A DNA stretch of 64,000 nucleotides, from assembly GCA_042663485.1 (NCBI GenBank), contig JBHTAF010000002.1; one strand, written 5' to 3'. Position 1 is the stretch's first letter. The number at the start of each line of letters is the position of its first letter. The DNA comes from Natronosalvus sp042663485. GTDB taxonomy: Archaea; Halobacteriota; Halobacteria; Halobacteriales; Natrialbaceae. A program made the translations under genes and the position numbers. This document shows positions 1 through 7,530 of this stretch, one piece after another. The notes beneath the pieces were generated by a model. It saw only the letters and a list, made by a program, of their open reading frames with translations. It made no database searches and had not been told where the DNA came from.

Positions 1-1
1 G

Positions 2-403
2 ACCGAGACGACGATCCAGGTCGCTCGGCTGATCTTCGACGGCTTCTTCGACCGCCACGACTTCGACCTCGTGGTCTATCACATGGGCGGCGCCCTGCCC
101 TATCTCGTGGGGCGGCTCGAGCGCGGTCGCGACCAGTTCCGATCGGGTCCGGACCAGTACCCCAAACAGCCCGTCGTCGAGTACCTCCGGGAGTTCCACT
201 ACGACACCATCTCGTTTCACCCGCCGGCGATGGACCTGGCGGTGGAGACGGTCGGTGCCGAGCGCCTCTTATTCGGCACGGATTACCCATTTGGGATGGA
301 GAAAGCCGACCAGACGCTCGAAGACCTCGAGGAACTCGAGCTAGAAGACGAAGTGCGGGCGGGCGTCATGGGCGAGACGGCGACGGCGCTCTTCGATCTC
401 TGA
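2..403 (+). CDS. Amidohydrolase-2 family protein, C-terminal 133 residues (5' end outside window)
   Basis: The frame is open from the window edge to a TGA. The visible part carries HMGG (residues 27-30) and a FGTDYPFG segment (Asp94), which match the C-terminal half of amidohydrolase family 2 (ACMSD-like metal-dependent hydrolases and decarboxylases with a TIM barrel). In that family the His and Asp bind or assist the catalytic metal. The substrate cannot be told from this part. Its neighbours (cyclase, VOC, cupin, dehydrogenases) suggest a catabolic role, which is inference. The N-terminal HxH metal motif should lie upstream of base 1. Confidence 0.8.
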   Translation, partial: TETTIQVARLIFDGFFDRHDFDLVVYHMGGALPYLVGRLERGRDQFRSGPDQYPKQPVVEYLREFHYDTISFHPPAMDLAVETVGAERLLFGTDYPFGMEKADQTLEDLEELELEDEVRAGVMGETATALFDL

Positions 404-660
404 ACCGGCTCTCCCGGCACGAGTATCAGTCGACCGTCCACCGGTCGGAGCAAGTCGATACCGTTCATCGGCCGGAACGTGTCGGTACGAGTGTTCGCGC
501 TCGCTGAAGCCCTGAGCGAAAGCACGGTCGAGACGTGACCAAAAAGACCTAAACTATTTTCTACGTTGGATCGGTAGGAGGTAGCAATGATGCGTCCGTC
601 GAAGGTATCGATGTGTGATAGAGCGATGGCCACCTCGCTCGAGAGGCCAGTCACGGGGCC

Positions 661-1545
661 ATGATCGACGTCTACGCCCTCGCCCTGCTGACCGCGTTGC
701 TGTGGGGATTCACGCCGATTCTCGACAAGCGGGGGATGCTCGGCGGCGGCACCCCGCTCCAGGCGTCGATCATCGTCGTCATCGTCGACAGCTCCGTCTA
801 CTGGATCGCTATCGCCGCGCTCTCGGGATCACGGACGCCGTTCGACGGCGTTTCCCTCCGCATCGTCGGCCTGTTCGTCGTCGCCGGCTTCGTCGGTACG
901 GCACTGGGGCGGCTTTCGTTGTTCTTCGGAATCGATCACCTCGGAGCCAGCATCAACAACGCCGTGTTGAGCACGCGCCCGCTGTTCGCGACGATCGTCG
1001 CGGTCGCGTTCCTCGGCGAAGCCGTCTCCCTCCAACAGGCCGTCGGCATCGTCGTCATCGTCGTTGGCCTCACGATTCTCACGACCGCACGCGGCGGCGA
1101 CCTCGAGGGCTGGACCTCTTGGCACGTCGTCTTTCCGCTGGTGGGTGCCGCTGCGTTCGGTGTCTCGAACGTCATCCGTCGGTACGGACTGACGGAGTCC
1201 CCCGTCACGGCGCTCGAGGCCGTCGCGCTCAACGAGACGGCGGGATTCGTCGCACTCGCGGCGTACGCGATGGCGACCCAGGGACGGGACATCGTGGACC
1301 TGCCGCGCCGGTCGGCGGGCTACTACGCGGTTAGCGGCCTCTTCACCGCGGCGGCGTTCATGGCGCTGTTCGAGGCGCTCGACCGCGGCTCGGTGTCGAT
1401 CGTCGATCCCCTGTACGGGACGGCGCCGCTGTTCACGACCGTGTTCGCGTACTTCCTGCTCCGGGACGTCGAGCGCGTGACCGTCGGCATCGTCGTCGGC
1501 GCCGCCACGATCGTCCTCGGCGCGGTGCTCGTGACGACGGCGTGA
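661..1545 (+). CDS. DMT superfamily transporter with two EamA domains
   Basis: The 294-residue protein is almost wholly hydrophobic, with about ten predicted membrane helices in two EamA repeats (roughly residues 3-140 and 152-292). The first helix has the usual LLWGFTPIL pattern. Length and layout are standard for drug/metabolite exporters of the cytoplasmic membrane. The substrate is unknown. The ATG at 661 starts directly in front of the first helix. The 257 bases before it hold an AT-rich patch (about 540-560) that may be its promoter. It stands alone between the amidohydrolase and the VOC gene on the same strand. Confidence 0.85.
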   Translation: MIDVYALALLTALLWGFTPILDKRGMLGGGTPLQASIIVVIVDSSVYWIAIAALSGSRTPFDGVSLRIVGLFVVAGFVGTALGRLSLFFGIDHLGASINNAVLSTRPLFATIVAVAFLGEAVSLQQAVGIVVIVVGLTILTTARGGDLEGWTSWHVVFPLVGAAAFGVSNVIRRYGLTESPVTALEAVALNETAGFVALAAYAMATQGRDIVDLPRRSAGYYAVSGLFTAAAFMALFEALDRGSVSIVDPLYGTAPLFTTVFAYFLLRDVERVTVGIVVGAATIVLGAVLVTTA

Positions 1546-1611
1546 GCGTTCGAGCGATTCGACGATCAGGTGGTCGGAAAACGCTTTGAGGATCCGGCGT
1601 GACGCACCGCT

Positions 1612-2229
1612 ATGGCGAACAGTGACTGCGGAAGTGACAACGGTAGTGATAACGGTAGTAGCAGTACCAGCGGCGGCATCCCGACCGCCAGGAACGTCGA
1701 TCACGTCGGAATTACCGTCCCCGACCTCGAGGAAGCGATCGCGTTCTTCGAGGACGCCCTCGGCTGCGAGACCATCTACCAAGCGACGCCCCCGGTCGAC
1801 GACTCGGTTCAGGACTGGATGCACCGAAACCTCGGCGTTCACCCTGAATCCACGATGCGACTCGCGCGACTCCGGTGTGGCCCTACGACGAACGTCGAAC
1901 TGCTCGAGTACGACGACCCGACCCAGACCGACGAGCACCCGAAAAACAGCGATGCAGGCGCGGCCCACCTCGCGTTCTTCGTCGAGGACGTCGACGCGGC
2001 CGTCGCCTACCTCGAGGGTATCGACGGCGTCGAACTGCAGGGCGAACCGCGGTACAACGAGGAGGGCCCCGAGGAAGGGCAGGTCTTCGTCTACTTCAGA
2101 GCCCCGTGGGGACTGCAGTTAGAGCTCATATTCACGCCCGACGACGTGGGATACACGAAGTCGACCGACGCTCGAGCGTTCGGTCCCGCGCCGGAGTGGG
2201 ATGCCGAGCCGTCGTGGTCGTCCGAGTGA
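1612..2229 (+). CDS. VOC family (glyoxalase/dioxygenase fold) protein
   Basis: The 205-residue acidic protein has a low-complexity Ser/Gly/Asn-rich tail of about 25 residues, then a vicinal-oxygen-chelate domain. NVDHVGITVPDLEEAIAFF opens the first beta-alpha-beta module, and AAHLAFFVEDVDAAVAYL opens the second. His in HVGI, Glu in VELLEY, His in AHLAFF and Glu in QLELIF are in the positions of metal ligands. Family members include methylmalonyl-CoA epimerase, glyoxalase I and ring-cleaving dioxygenases. The sequence does not choose among them. The epimerase/lyase type is the closest in look. It is followed by an OsmC gene with its own promoter. Confidence 0.82.
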   Translation: MANSDCGSDNGSDNGSSSTSGGIPTARNVDHVGITVPDLEEAIAFFEDALGCETIYQATPPVDDSVQDWMHRNLGVHPESTMRLARLRCGPTTNVELLEYDDPTQTDEHPKNSDAGAAHLAFFVEDVDAAVAYLEGIDGVELQGEPRYNEEGPEEGQVFVYFRAPWGLQLELIFTPDDVGYTKSTDARAFGPAPEWDAEPSWSSE

Positions 2230-2342
2230 TCGAGAGTCGGCCGTTCCTCGAGGTCCGCCCAGGATCGAGCATCTGGTCGATCGTCCCCCCTCGAGGCGAG
2301 GACCATGCAAACCTATAACGTGGTAGCGAAGTAGACACGAAT

Positions 2343-2876
2343 ATGGCGAACTCCGAGTACCACCGGTATCCCTGGGACGGCCCCGAAGACGACGCGATCG
2401 CGGATTCGGACGACGACCTCGACGACGGACCGACCGCGACGATGGTCGCCTCGAACGATCGAACGAACTACGTCCGCGTCCAGAACCATGCGCTGTACAT
2501 CGACGAACCCGAACACCTCTCGCACTCGTTCAAGAAAGGGGGTCGAGGGGAAGCCCCGAGCGCGCTCGGCTACCTGTTGACGGCCGCGATGGGCTGTCAG
2601 GTAAACTCCCTCGAGCAGATGCTCCACAAGGCTCGGCTGACCGAGTACGAGATCGACGCCGAGTGCACGGGCTACACGTTCCTCGAGGACGACGTCAAGC
2701 GCGTCCAGAAGATCGACCTCCGGATTACCTTGAGCGTTCCCGAGGCCGAGGAGTCGCGGGCGAACCGCTGTCTCGAGGTCTACGAGAAGGGGTGCGTCGT
2801 CGGGGAGACGCTGAAGCGAGGGATCGACCTCGAGGTCGCAAAACGTCTCGTCCTGGACGACGGCGTCGCCGAGTAG
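2343..2876 (+). CDS. OsmC family protein (stand-alone)
   Basis: The 177-residue protein has an N-terminal acidic extension (about residues 11-35) before an OsmC/Ohr-type domain. Two cysteines sit at the usual places: Cys85 in LLTAAMGCQVNSL and Cys151 in YEKGCVVGETL. In Ohr/OsmC thiol peroxidases these form the peroxidatic/resolving pair. The Glu that usually lies nine residues before the first Cys is Gly76 here, so peroxidase activity is less certain than for the fused OsmC domain at 7531-9243. A TATA-like ACCTATAACG lies about 28 bases before the ATG, suggesting a leaderless transcript. Confidence 0.85.
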   Translation: MANSEYHRYPWDGPEDDAIADSDDDLDDGPTATMVASNDRTNYVRVQNHALYIDEPEHLSHSFKKGGRGEAPSALGYLLTAAMGCQVNSLEQMLHKARLTEYEIDAECTGYTFLEDDVKRVQKIDLRITLSVPEAEESRANRCLEVYEKGCVVGETLKRGIDLEVAKRLVLDDGVAE

Positions 2877-2928
2877 GCGACGGAAAACGAATTTTGTATG
2901 CCCTAAGGGTGTTTCAGAGAGCCGGGAA

Positions 2929-3711
2929 CTAGAGATCTTTGAAGACGACCGTCCGGCAGAACGCCGCCTCGCCGTTGTCCCACTTCCAGGGGAACGAACC
3001 GATCGTTACGCGCTCGTTGAGCACGTCCGGGTGGTCGATGTCGCCACCGAGGTTCTCGACCATCATCAGGTTCTCCGAGAGCGCATTCTTGTGGACGTAG
3101 GTCCACTCGTCTTCGGGCAGCAGTTCCTCGAACGGTTCGCCCAGTTTCTCCTCCATTTCCCCGGGGAGGTCGAGGTCCTGGCGGTAGTCTCGAATCGCGG
3201 TGTTGAGCGGGTGCTCGATCGCCGGCGTGTCGTTACCGACCCACGGGAAGTCCATCTCGACCCACCAGTCGGTGAACTCCTTGTGCGGGCCAGGGTGCTT
3301 CGCGAAGTACGTCAGTTCGTTGGGGTTCTCGCCGGTCTGGAAGTACTCCTTCCACCCGGTGTAGAGGACGAGGATGTCTTCCTTCTTGATCTCGAGGCCG
3401 GCCTCCTCGGCCGCCTCCTGGCAGTGTTCGGGTTTGATGATGTCGTACTCGCCGACCTTGTCGGAGATGTCGAGTACGAGTCCAGTGCCGAACAGTCGGT
3501 CCATCGGAATCTCAGAGATGTCCCAGCCCTCCGGATCGAAGTGAAGCGGTGCGTCGATGTGGGTGCCGATGTGGATCGCGGTGTTGATCTTTAGCGAGTG
3601 ATTGACGTCCTTGCTAAAGCGGTGTACGGCCTGCACTTCGGGATCGTCGAAGTACGGCCACGGCCACGTGTTCGCGCCCCACGGCTGATTGAGGTCGTAT
3701 AATTCGACCAT
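2929..3711 (-). CDS. Cyclase family protein (kynurenine formamidase-like hydrolase)
   Basis: The 260-residue protein has HIGTHIDAPLHFD, the HxGTHxDxPxHF metal-binding signature of the cyclase family (Pfam Cyclase). Members hydrolyse amides or lactones, for example N-formylkynurenine or isatin. The ATG at 3711 is chosen because the protein then begins MVELYDLNQPWG, the normal start of the family. The longer open frame upstream reads as non-acidic noise. It converges with the OsmC gene and lies in a run of catabolic genes. The substrate is unknown. Confidence 0.85.
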   Translation of the reverse strand: MVELYDLNQPWGANTWPWPYFDDPEVQAVHRFSKDVNHSLKINTAIHIGTHIDAPLHFDPEGWDISEIPMDRLFGTGLVLDISDKVGEYDIIKPEHCQEAAEEAGLEIKKEDILVLYTGWKEYFQTGENPNELTYFAKHPGPHKEFTDWWVEMDFPWVGNDTPAIEHPLNTAIRDYRQDLDLPGEMEEKLGEPFEELLPEDEWTYVHKNALSENLMMVENLGGDIDHPDVLNERVTIGSFPWKWDNGEAAFCRTVVFKDL

Positions 3712-3820
3712 GTCTCTCGAATCGCAATCGCCCCTATTAAACCTTAGCACCGTCACAAAGTGAGGCACGCACGATGGGGCTCCCGTGGCGCTTTCTGGTG
3801 TCCAAAACGGATCTGTCCGG

Positions 3821-4930
3821 TCAGTTCGTCGTGCCCGCGAGTTCCTGCTGGATCGCCGTCCGGTCGACCTCGTCCGGATCGCGGCCGGGGTACAGCATGA
3901 CGCGGAATGCACCGCCCTCGCGCTCGCGGAACGCCTCGATCGCGTCCTCGAACTCCGAGAGTGCGAACCGGTGGGTGATGAGGGGGTCCACGTCGATCTG
4001 GTCGCGGGCGATCATGTCGAACCCCTCGCGGCAGATCCACTTCGGGTTCGCGACGCTCCCGTAGATGTTCTTGTGACCGACGACGATTTCGCGCAGGTCG
4101 ACGTTCAGTTTTCGGCCCGGACTCGTCGATCCAGCGAGGACGACCGAGCCCCCACGACGCGCCATCTCGACCGCCTGGGCGCTCGCGGCCTCCGAGCCGG
4201 CGAGTTCGACGACCAGATCCGGACCGCCACCGAGCAGGTCGGTCACGTGCTCGACGACGTCGTCGACCTCGTGAATATTGATCAGGTGGTCAGGCCCCAT
4301 CTCCCTCGCTGGCTCGAGGCGCTCGTCCCTGGTCCCCGTGAGGATCACGTTGTCGGCGCCCTGGTGGCGCGCGATCTGCACTGCGGCGAGTCCGATCGCG
4401 CCGGGACCGATGACGACGACATCGTCGCCGCCGCTGATCCCGGCGCGTTCGATGGCGTGGAGCGCGACCCCGGCGGTCTCGCAGAACGCCCCCTGATCGT
4501 AGTCCATGTTTTCGGGGATCACGTGCAACGCCCGCGTGTCGACAGCGACGTACTCGGCCAGACCGCCGTCGGTCGTGAAGCCGATGTGGGCGTGACCGCG
4601 GTCGGTCTCCCCGTAGTGCTCACAGAGGTTGTAGAGTCCCTCCATACACCGCGGACACTCGCCACAGCCGACGTGCGGTTCAGCGGCGACGCGGTCGCCG
4701 ACGTCGAGTCGGGCGACCCCCTCGCCCAGGTCGACGACCTCACCGGCCCACTCGTGACCGGGGATGTGCGGATACGTCGTCGCCGGGTACTCGCCGCGGA
4801 GGATTTTCAGGTCGCTGCCACAGATCGTCGTCGACTCGACCCGAACGAGCGCTTCTCCGCGCCCCGGTTCGGGCCGGTCCACGTCACGAACGTCGACTTC
4901 GTTCGGTTCCGGAAAGACTACTGCTTCCAT
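3821..4930 (-). CDS. Zinc-dependent alcohol dehydrogenase (MDR family)
   Basis: The 369-residue protein is a full-length medium-chain dehydrogenase. Catalytic zinc ligands are Cys37 (TICGSD) and His59-Glu60 (PGHEW). The structural zinc site is Cys89, Cys92, Cys95 and Cys103. The NAD(P)-binding segment is VVVIGPGAIGLAAVQIA. It resembles threonine/sorbitol/polyol dehydrogenases. A second paralogue lies at 9400-10482. A perfect 17-bp palindrome (4966-4982) covers the expected TATA/BRE zone, so expression is probably controlled by a dimeric repressor or activator. The substrate is not known. Confidence 0.9.
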   Translation of the reverse strand: MEAVVFPEPNEVDVRDVDRPEPGRGEALVRVESTTICGSDLKILRGEYPATTYPHIPGHEWAGEVVDLGEGVARLDVGDRVAAEPHVGCGECPRCMEGLYNLCEHYGETDRGHAHIGFTTDGGLAEYVAVDTRALHVIPENMDYDQGAFCETAGVALHAIERAGISGGDDVVVIGPGAIGLAAVQIARHQGADNVILTGTRDERLEPAREMGPDHLINIHEVDDVVEHVTDLLGGGPDLVVELAGSEAASAQAVEMARRGGSVVLAGSTSPGRKLNVDLREIVVGHKNIYGSVANPKWICREGFDMIARDQIDVDPLITHRFALSEFEDAIEAFREREGGAFRVMLYPGRDPDEVDRTAIQQELAGTTN

Positions 4931-4965
4931 GGGTGCCTATCACACCCTTCTCGAGTGACACAGTT

Positions 4966-4982
4966 AAACGATGTCATCGTTT
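4966..4982 (-). promoter_or_regulatory. Perfect palindrome in the promoter of the alcohol dehydrogenase
   Basis: AAACGATGTCATCGTTT reads the same on both strands. It lies 36-52 bases upstream of the ATG at 4930, overlapping a TTTAAC element read on the minus strand. An 8-bp inverted pair CCTATCAC/GTGATAGG (about 4936-4943 and 4984-4991) flanks it. This is the layout of an operator; the regulator is unknown. Confidence 0.5.
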
Positions 4983-5111
4983 CGTGATAGGACGGACTGG
5001 GCGGAAGAAGCGCTCCGGCCTGGGCGACCCTCCAGCTCGCTCCTGGCAGTTTGCGACCGGCTCGGACGACGGCAACGATTAAGCTATTCCGTATCACAGT
5101 GAAACTCGAGC

Positions 5112-5366
5112 ATGGAACAGCGAGATCACCACCGATCGTCTACTACCCTCGTGGCCGACGTCGTCTCCTCGGCCGCCCAGCACGCCGGAATCGATCCCCT
5201 GGCGCTGCCGCCGCTTTACGAGTTCGTCGACGCGGATGCACTCGAACGACTCCTGACCACTCCGGCGAACGACGTTTCGGTGACGTTCACCTACGCTGGC
5301 GTTCGCCTCGAAGTCCGGAGCGACGGTGCTGTGCGCGCGCTCTCGAGCGCTGAAGCGAGCGAGTAA
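5112..5366 (+). CDS. HalOD1 output domain protein
   Basis: The 84-residue protein has the HalOD1 pattern: DVVSSAAQHAGIDPLALPPLYEFVDADALERLL followed, after a short spacer, by two beta strands (VTFTYAGVRLEVRSDG). HalOD1 is a small haloarchaeal domain found in signalling proteins and alone; its partner is not known. It sits between the divergently read alcohol dehydrogenase and the aldehyde dehydrogenase. A TTAAGC element about 30 bases upstream may be its promoter. Another HalOD1 protein is at 22148-22546. Confidence 0.8.
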   Translation: MEQRDHHRSSTTLVADVVSSAAQHAGIDPLALPPLYEFVDADALERLLTTPANDVSVTFTYAGVRLEVRSDGAVRALSSAEASE

Positions 5367-5464
5367 CGTGATAGCCAGCAGCGACGGCTTAATCGGTCAG
5401 CGATCGCGCCGTCGTCGAACTGGTCGAGGCGCCGGTGTCGACTCTCCCCGCCGGATGAACAAAC

Positions 5465-5486
5465 GTTATGATATAGCACGCGCTAT
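5465..5486 (+). promoter_or_regulatory. TATA element and dyad before the aldehyde dehydrogenase
   Basis: GTTATGATATA (5465-5475) lies 21-31 bases before the ATG at 5496, fitting a leaderless haloarchaeal promoter. ATAGC-ACGC-GCTAT (5473-5486) is an inverted repeat directly downstream of the TATA element, where a repressor would block initiation. Its TAGC half-sites resemble those of the dyad at 9246-9262. Confidence 0.45.
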
Positions 5487-5495
5487 CGACCAGGT

Positions 5496-6959
5496 ATGAG
5501 CTTCGACCGAGCCTGGCAACTGTACGTCGACGGCGAGTTCGTCGAATCGGAATCCGAAGACCGAATGGACGTCGTGAACCCGGCTACGGGCGAGTCGTTC
5601 GCGACGGCGCCCGACGGAACGGCGGCGGACGCTCGAGCGGCCATCGACGCCGCCCGCGACGCATTCAAGGAGTGGCGCTGGAGCGACCCGACCGACCGCG
5701 CCGCGCTCCTGAATCGAATCGCGGACGAAATCGCGTCTCACCGCGACGAGTTGATCGAACTCGAGACCGCGGAGAACGGCAAACCCCTGTATCAGTCCAG
5801 GAACGACGTAGCCGCCGCCGAGAAGACGTTTCGGTACTACGCCGGCGGCGTCGACAAGTTCTACGGAGACACGATGACACACACCCCGGAGGAGGTGCGC
5901 CAGACCACGTACGAGCCTTACGGCGTCGTCGGCGCCATCATCCCCTGGAACTGGCCGCCGATGCACACGGCGGACTTCGTCTCCGTCGCGCTGGCGACCG
6001 GCAACACCGTCATCCTGAAGCCGGCCCCCGACACCCCATTGTCGTCGATCCGGATCGCGGAACTGGCCGCGGACATCCTGCCGGACGGCGTCTTCAACGT
6101 CGTTACCGGCGGGCTCGAGCCGGGCGTCGAGCTGACGAGCAACCCCGACGTGGACATGGTGACGTTCACCGGAAGCGACGCCAACGGCGAGAAGGTCCTC
6201 TCGGCGACGGCCGAGAACATCACGCCAACGATGATGGAACTGGGCGGGAAGAATCCCGCGCTCGTCTTCCCAGACGCCGACATCGAGCGCACGGTCAGCG
6301 GGATGATCCGGAGCGCGTTCTACAACAGCGGGCAGGCCTGTTCGGGGAGCGAACGCCTACTCGTCCACGAGGACGTCTACGACGAGTTCGTCGCGTCGAT
6401 GGCCGACGCGGTGTCGAACCTCGTCGTTGGCGACGGTCGGGACGACGACACTCAGGTCGGGCCGATGGCCAATCCGGCCCAGGAGGAGAAAGTGCAGGAC
6501 GCGCTCGAGTCCGCGCGCGAGGAGGGAGCCGAAGTGCTGGCACAGGCCGATCTCCCCGAGGACCCCGACCTCGAGAACGGCTACTGGGCGCCGCCGACGC
6601 TCCTCGGAAACGCCGACCGGTCGATGGACGTCTTCCAGGAGGAGATTTTCGGCCCGGTGGTCACCGCCGTTCCGTTCGCGTCCGAGGAGGAAGCGGTCGA
6701 CCTCGCGAACGACGTCGACTACGGCCTCACCGGGTCGATCTGGACCGGCGACGTGAGCCGCGCTCACCGCGTAGCGGCCCAGCTCGAGATCGGGCTCGTC
6801 GCGGTCAACAACCCCAACCGCGGCGGCCTCGGCATCCCGTTCGGCGGCTACAAGCGGAGCGGAATCGGCCGCAAGAAGGACTTCACCGAGACGATGCGCG
6901 AGTTTACCCAACCGAAGGCGATCAGGATCGACCTCACCGACGATCACTTCGATCTATAG
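5496..6959 (+). CDS. Aldehyde dehydrogenase family protein
   Basis: The 487-residue protein is a complete NAD(P)-dependent aldehyde dehydrogenase. It has VVGAIIPWNWP, GFTGS-like VTFTGSDANGE, the general base Glu248 in MMELGGKNP, and the nucleophile Cys282 in NSGQACSGSERL. It would oxidise aldehydes to acids in the cytoplasm and could take the product of either neighbouring alcohol dehydrogenase; this pairing is inference. It is read from its own promoter with a dyad (5465-5486) and converges with the cupin gene 24 bases downstream. Confidence 0.92.
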   Translation: MSFDRAWQLYVDGEFVESESEDRMDVVNPATGESFATAPDGTAADARAAIDAARDAFKEWRWSDPTDRAALLNRIADEIASHRDELIELETAENGKPLYQSRNDVAAAEKTFRYYAGGVDKFYGDTMTHTPEEVRQTTYEPYGVVGAIIPWNWPPMHTADFVSVALATGNTVILKPAPDTPLSSIRIAELAADILPDGVFNVVTGGLEPGVELTSNPDVDMVTFTGSDANGEKVLSATAENITPTMMELGGKNPALVFPDADIERTVSGMIRSAFYNSGQACSGSERLLVHEDVYDEFVASMADAVSNLVVGDGRDDDTQVGPMANPAQEEKVQDALESAREEGAEVLAQADLPEDPDLENGYWAPPTLLGNADRSMDVFQEEIFGPVVTAVPFASEEEAVDLANDVDYGLTGSIWTGDVSRAHRVAAQLEIGLVAVNNPNRGGLGIPFGGYKRSGIGRKKDFTETMREFTQPKAIRIDLTDDHFDL

Positions 6960-6983
6960 AGTCCGAACCGTCGAGGTGGACGC

Positions 6984-7466
6984 TCAGTCGGCGCTCTCCG
7001 GCTTCCACGTACACTCCTCGCCGAAGAACGTGGTGTCGTGGTCGCCGTTCGAGAAGTACTCGAAGACCGTCATTTGCTGGCCCTTCCGGGCGAACAACCG
7101 GTGTCTGTCCCCCTCGCCGATCCAGGCGACCGTCCCGGCCTCGATGTCGTGTTCCTCGCCCTCGACCTCGAGGACGCCGTCGCCCTCAAGGATGTAGAAG
7201 AAGTGGTCGGTCCCCTCGTGGTAGTGTTCCGGACAGGCGACCTCGGGCCCGTAGGTGACGACGTCGACGAGGAGGTCCCCGGCGTCCGGGATGAGCCCCT
7301 TGTTGATCAGGATGTGCTTCGATCGACCGTCGTGTTGGCTGTCCATCTCGCCGGTCGCCGACTCGTGGTAGATCCTCGTACCGTCCCCCGCTTCGCGGAG
7401 GTCTTCGGCGTCGATCGCCGAGTCGGACAGGTCGCTGTGCGCGATGGAGTTCTCAGAGTCTGCCAT
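6984..7466 (-). CDS. Cupin domain protein
   Basis: The 160-residue protein has one cupin barrel: CPEHYHEGTDHFFYILEGDG (first motif, HxH and a later His/Glu as metal ligands) and VAWIGEGDRHRLF (second motif). Such proteins are metal-dependent dioxygenases, isomerases or binding proteins. The start at 7466 (MADSENS) is preferred over one 13 codons upstream because it gives the acidic N-terminus normal for the family in haloarchaea. It follows the E2-OsmC gene on the same strand by 64 bases. A possible TATA element at about 7491-7498 suggests it also has its own promoter. Confidence 0.85.
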   Translation of the reverse strand: MADSENSIAHSDLSDSAIDAEDLREAGDGTRIYHESATGEMDSQHDGRSKHILINKGLIPDAGDLLVDVVTYGPEVACPEHYHEGTDHFFYILEGDGVLEVEGEEHDIEAGTVAWIGEGDRHRLFARKGQQMTVFEYFSNGDHDTTFFGEECTWKPESAD

Positions 7467-7530
7467 GCATGCTGTCCTTTCGCACGGGATCACAAAAGTG
7501 TTCACGTCGCGACGACCGGAGTACGGACGT

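Noticed and set aside
829..1968. Long minus-strand open frame across the DMT and VOC genes
   Set aside because: Translation is Arg/Asp-rich without any domain. It is the usual antisense shadow of high-GC genes. Many similar frames in the window were left out for the same reason.
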